Of a stretch of DNA of 6,855 nt, positions 5,329-6,855 are shown piece by piece; positions within the stretch are counted from its first letter, which is position 1; every line of letters starts with the position of its first letter. Source of the stretch: JBEKZQ01 sp049509675 (lineage in GTDB: Bacteria; Planctomycetota; Planctomycetia; Pirellulales; Thermoguttaceae); the NCBI GenBank assembly GCA_049509675.1, contig JBEKZQ010000345.1, positions 1 to 6,855 of the forward strand, written 5' to 3'. The notes beneath the pieces were generated by a model. That model was not told the origin of the DNA. It saw only the letters and a list, made by a program, of their open reading frames with translations, and did no database searches. Made by a program: the position numbers and the translations under genes.

Positions 5329-6855
5329 TAGGCTGGCACCCGCACGGTAACCGGCTTCGGCGGGCCGTTAGGGAATAAATCACGGAGCGCTTGGCTCTCC
5401 GGCACGTCGAAGAACTCACCGTTGACGTAAGCTCCATCCTCGCTACTCAAGCCCCAGAAGTCGCGCAGTAACTGCTCAATCTCGCGGTCCTCCTCCTCGC
5501 CCAACTTTGCACCGTCGAGGAGCTTTCGGACGTTCTCAACGATTCTGTCGTGGGCTTCTTTCTCAGATGGCCGATTGAAGTTCGCGACGGGAATCGGAAG
5601 GTCGGCAAGCCGTTCGTGCGTTAGCTTTGCATGCGCCTTGGCCGGGTCAATCTCGCCAAATCGCTTAAACACGAGGTAGGCCATTGTTCGCGAAAGCAGT
5701 GCGGCGAGAACGAACTCATGCCGATAACCCTTGGCCGCTTGCTCTGCTCGAAGGCGGTAGATGTAAACCGACTGCGGACACCGTGAGCGGCTTTCATCCA
5801 AGGTGGCACAGATACCAACGCCGGCTTGCCTCAGCAGAATCTTCGGCGGACGGTAGACCGCAGCATCCTTGTACGACCAACCTGCGACGCCCAGCCGCAG
5901 CCACTTCTTCGGTCTTGCTTTCGTGTACCGGCAGTTGATGTCGTCGCCGTCGATAAAGGTAATGTAGTCGGTCGTCGGCCTTACCGCTGGAACCAAAATC
6001 TCCGAGTCTACTGTGGCGCCGGTCAAGAGATTGCCGCAGGTTTCGCAGTTCTTGTCCTTATAGCCGCCCCCCTTGTTCTTCGCCCCAGGCGTTGTCGGGT
6101 TTAGGCAACTCGGGCAAATCCAAAGTAAACCAGCCTTGTTGATCTCTTCCCCTCTGGCACGCTCGCACAGCCCGCCGCCGCCACTGAAGGGCGTGCTGTG
6201 GGAGGCCATTTCGTGAATAATGCGATCATCCTCAAGCCCCCGGAAAACCTCAAGCTCGCTGGTTGAACTGTTCACAACGCGGGCACTCGGAATCAAGCGG
6301 CTACGCTGGGATTCAATTTGCGTAAGGGGGACCTGACCGGTAATCGCACGCACGCGGAGTTTTCCAGTCAATAGGGTGCAAAGAATGTTAGTATTCAAGT
6401 CGGTCTGTCCGCGCCGTGCCTGGATAACGACGGTGCCCATCCGCACGTTTGGCCCGAACCAATCCGGCCCCAGACTGTGTACCTTCTCGACGTTTGTGTG
6501 CTCGAAAAGCAGCTTCCTGAGCCTAGCTTTGTGCGGATAAAAGAAGCTGTCGGGGAGCACGAGGGCAAGCCTCCCGCCTTCCCGGAGCGCCCTAATCCCG
6601 AGCATCAGAAAGAGTTCCCAGGAGTCCCAAGTTCCGTCGGCCGGCAGACCGAGGTACGCGCAGGCATGCTGATAAATCGAAGGATCTAACTCACCGCCCC
6701 ACGGCGGATTTCCGACAACAAGATCGAATGAGCCTGGGGCCTGCCCGAGCCTGCTGAATGTACTGGGCAAATCAAGACTGTCAGCGGCGATAATGTTCTT
6801 GCTCAGGTCAAGGACCTTCTCGTCCTTACGCGCGGACCTTAGCCATACCGCCAAC
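5328..6855 (-). CDS. Eco57I-type N6-adenine DNA methyltransferase, 5' truncated
   Basis: This is the C-terminal 508 residues of an S-adenosylmethionine-dependent adenine methyltransferase, probably a solitary methylase, a type IIG-like enzyme or the modification subunit of a defence system. The frame is open through the right edge, so the N-terminal part, including SAM-binding motif I and any nuclease domain, is missing. In visible numbering, the catalytic motif IV is NPPW at 49-52 within FDLVVGNPPWGG, and LALVLPDSFFY (96-106) is a later core motif of the fold. Residues 195-430 resemble the target-recognition region of Eco57I-like enzymes (RPPKILLRQAGVGICATLD at 335-353, LPIP at 419-422). Inserted there is CPSC at 247-250 and CETC at 270-273, a CX2C-X19-CX2C zinc-ribbon-like motif, preceded by RGEEINKAG. 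The C-terminus (430-475) is helical, with HDRIVENVRKLL and EIEQLLRDFWGLS, typical of the family. Hand-counted GC is about 57% against 62-75% in neighbours, which fits later acquisition. Confidence 0.88.
   Translation of the reverse strand, partial: LAVWLRSARKDEKVLDLSKNIIAADSLDLPSTFSRLGQAPGSFDLVVGNPPWGGELDPSIYQHACAYLGLPADGTWDSWELFLMLGIRALREGGRLALVLPDSFFYPHKARLRKLLFEHTNVEKVHSLGPDWFGPNVRMGTVVIQARRGQTDLNTNILCTLLTGKLRVRAITGQVPLTQIESQRSRLIPSARVVNSSTSELEVFRGLEDDRIIHEMASHSTPFSGGGGLCERARGEEINKAGLLWICPSCLNPTTPGAKNKGGGYKDKNCETCGNLLTGATVDSEILVPAVRPTTDYITFIDGDDINCRYTKARPKKWLRLGVAGWSYKDAAVYRPPKILLRQAGVGICATLDESRSRCPQSVYIYRLRAEQAAKGYRHEFVLAALLSRTMAYLVFKRFGEIDPAKAHAKLTHERLADLPIPVANFNRPSEKEAHDRIVENVRKLLDGAKLGEEEDREIEQLLRDFWGLSSEDGAYVNGEFFDVPESQALRDLFPNGPPKPVTVRVPA

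Overview
The window reads as chromosomal DNA of a planctomycete, probably of the Pirellulales type. This is inferred from family resemblance and was not checked by any search. The clues are a PQQ-type beta-propeller protein whose mature end carries the WPMFRGD motif, two small proteins that resemble planctomycete-restricted hypothetical families, a compact SNF2 helicase of planctomycete style, and an intergenic GGACGGATTG palindrome pair of a kind I recall being scattered through planctomycete genomes. Most of the window is GC-rich (about 62-75% in samples counted by hand); the rightmost gene is lower (about 57%).

Layout from left to right. (1) The 3' part of a PhnP-like metallo-beta-lactamase-fold hydrolase on the plus strand, cut by the left edge. 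(2) A minus-strand pair: a 160-residue helical protein of unknown function, followed 26 bases later by a secreted, membrane-anchored beta-propeller protein. The propeller gene converges on the hydrolase gene and their coding ends overlap by 37 bases. (3) A divergent intergenic region (2508-2787) with one strong hairpin, one spaced inverted repeat and a good ribosome binding site for the minus-strand pair. (4) A plus-strand pair: a 193-residue protein of unknown function, then a 575-residue SNF2-family helicase. The two are separated by about 170 bases holding a perfect 25-bp inverted duplication of a palindromic repeat. (5) The 3' part of an Eco57I-type N6-adenine DNA methyltransferase on the minus strand, converging on the helicase and running off the right edge.

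Functional reading. The propeller protein is exported and probably acts at the cell surface or in the periplasm. The 193-aa protein and the helicase look like a co-directional module, later interrupted by a repeat insertion that left a strong Shine-Dalgarno sequence stranded on the stop codon of the upstream gene. The methyltransferase carries an inserted four-cysteine zinc-ribbon-like motif in its specificity region and probably marks the edge of a restriction-modification or defence locus lying to the right. A SNF2 helicase beside an adenine methylase recalls class 1 DISARM, but the opposite orientation and small size of the helicase argue against a single operon, and the deciding genes are outside the window.

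No tRNA, rRNA, CRISPR array or complete insertion sequence was seen. No fully convincing new system is present; the best leads are the helicase module with its repeat insertion and the truncated methyltransferase locus.
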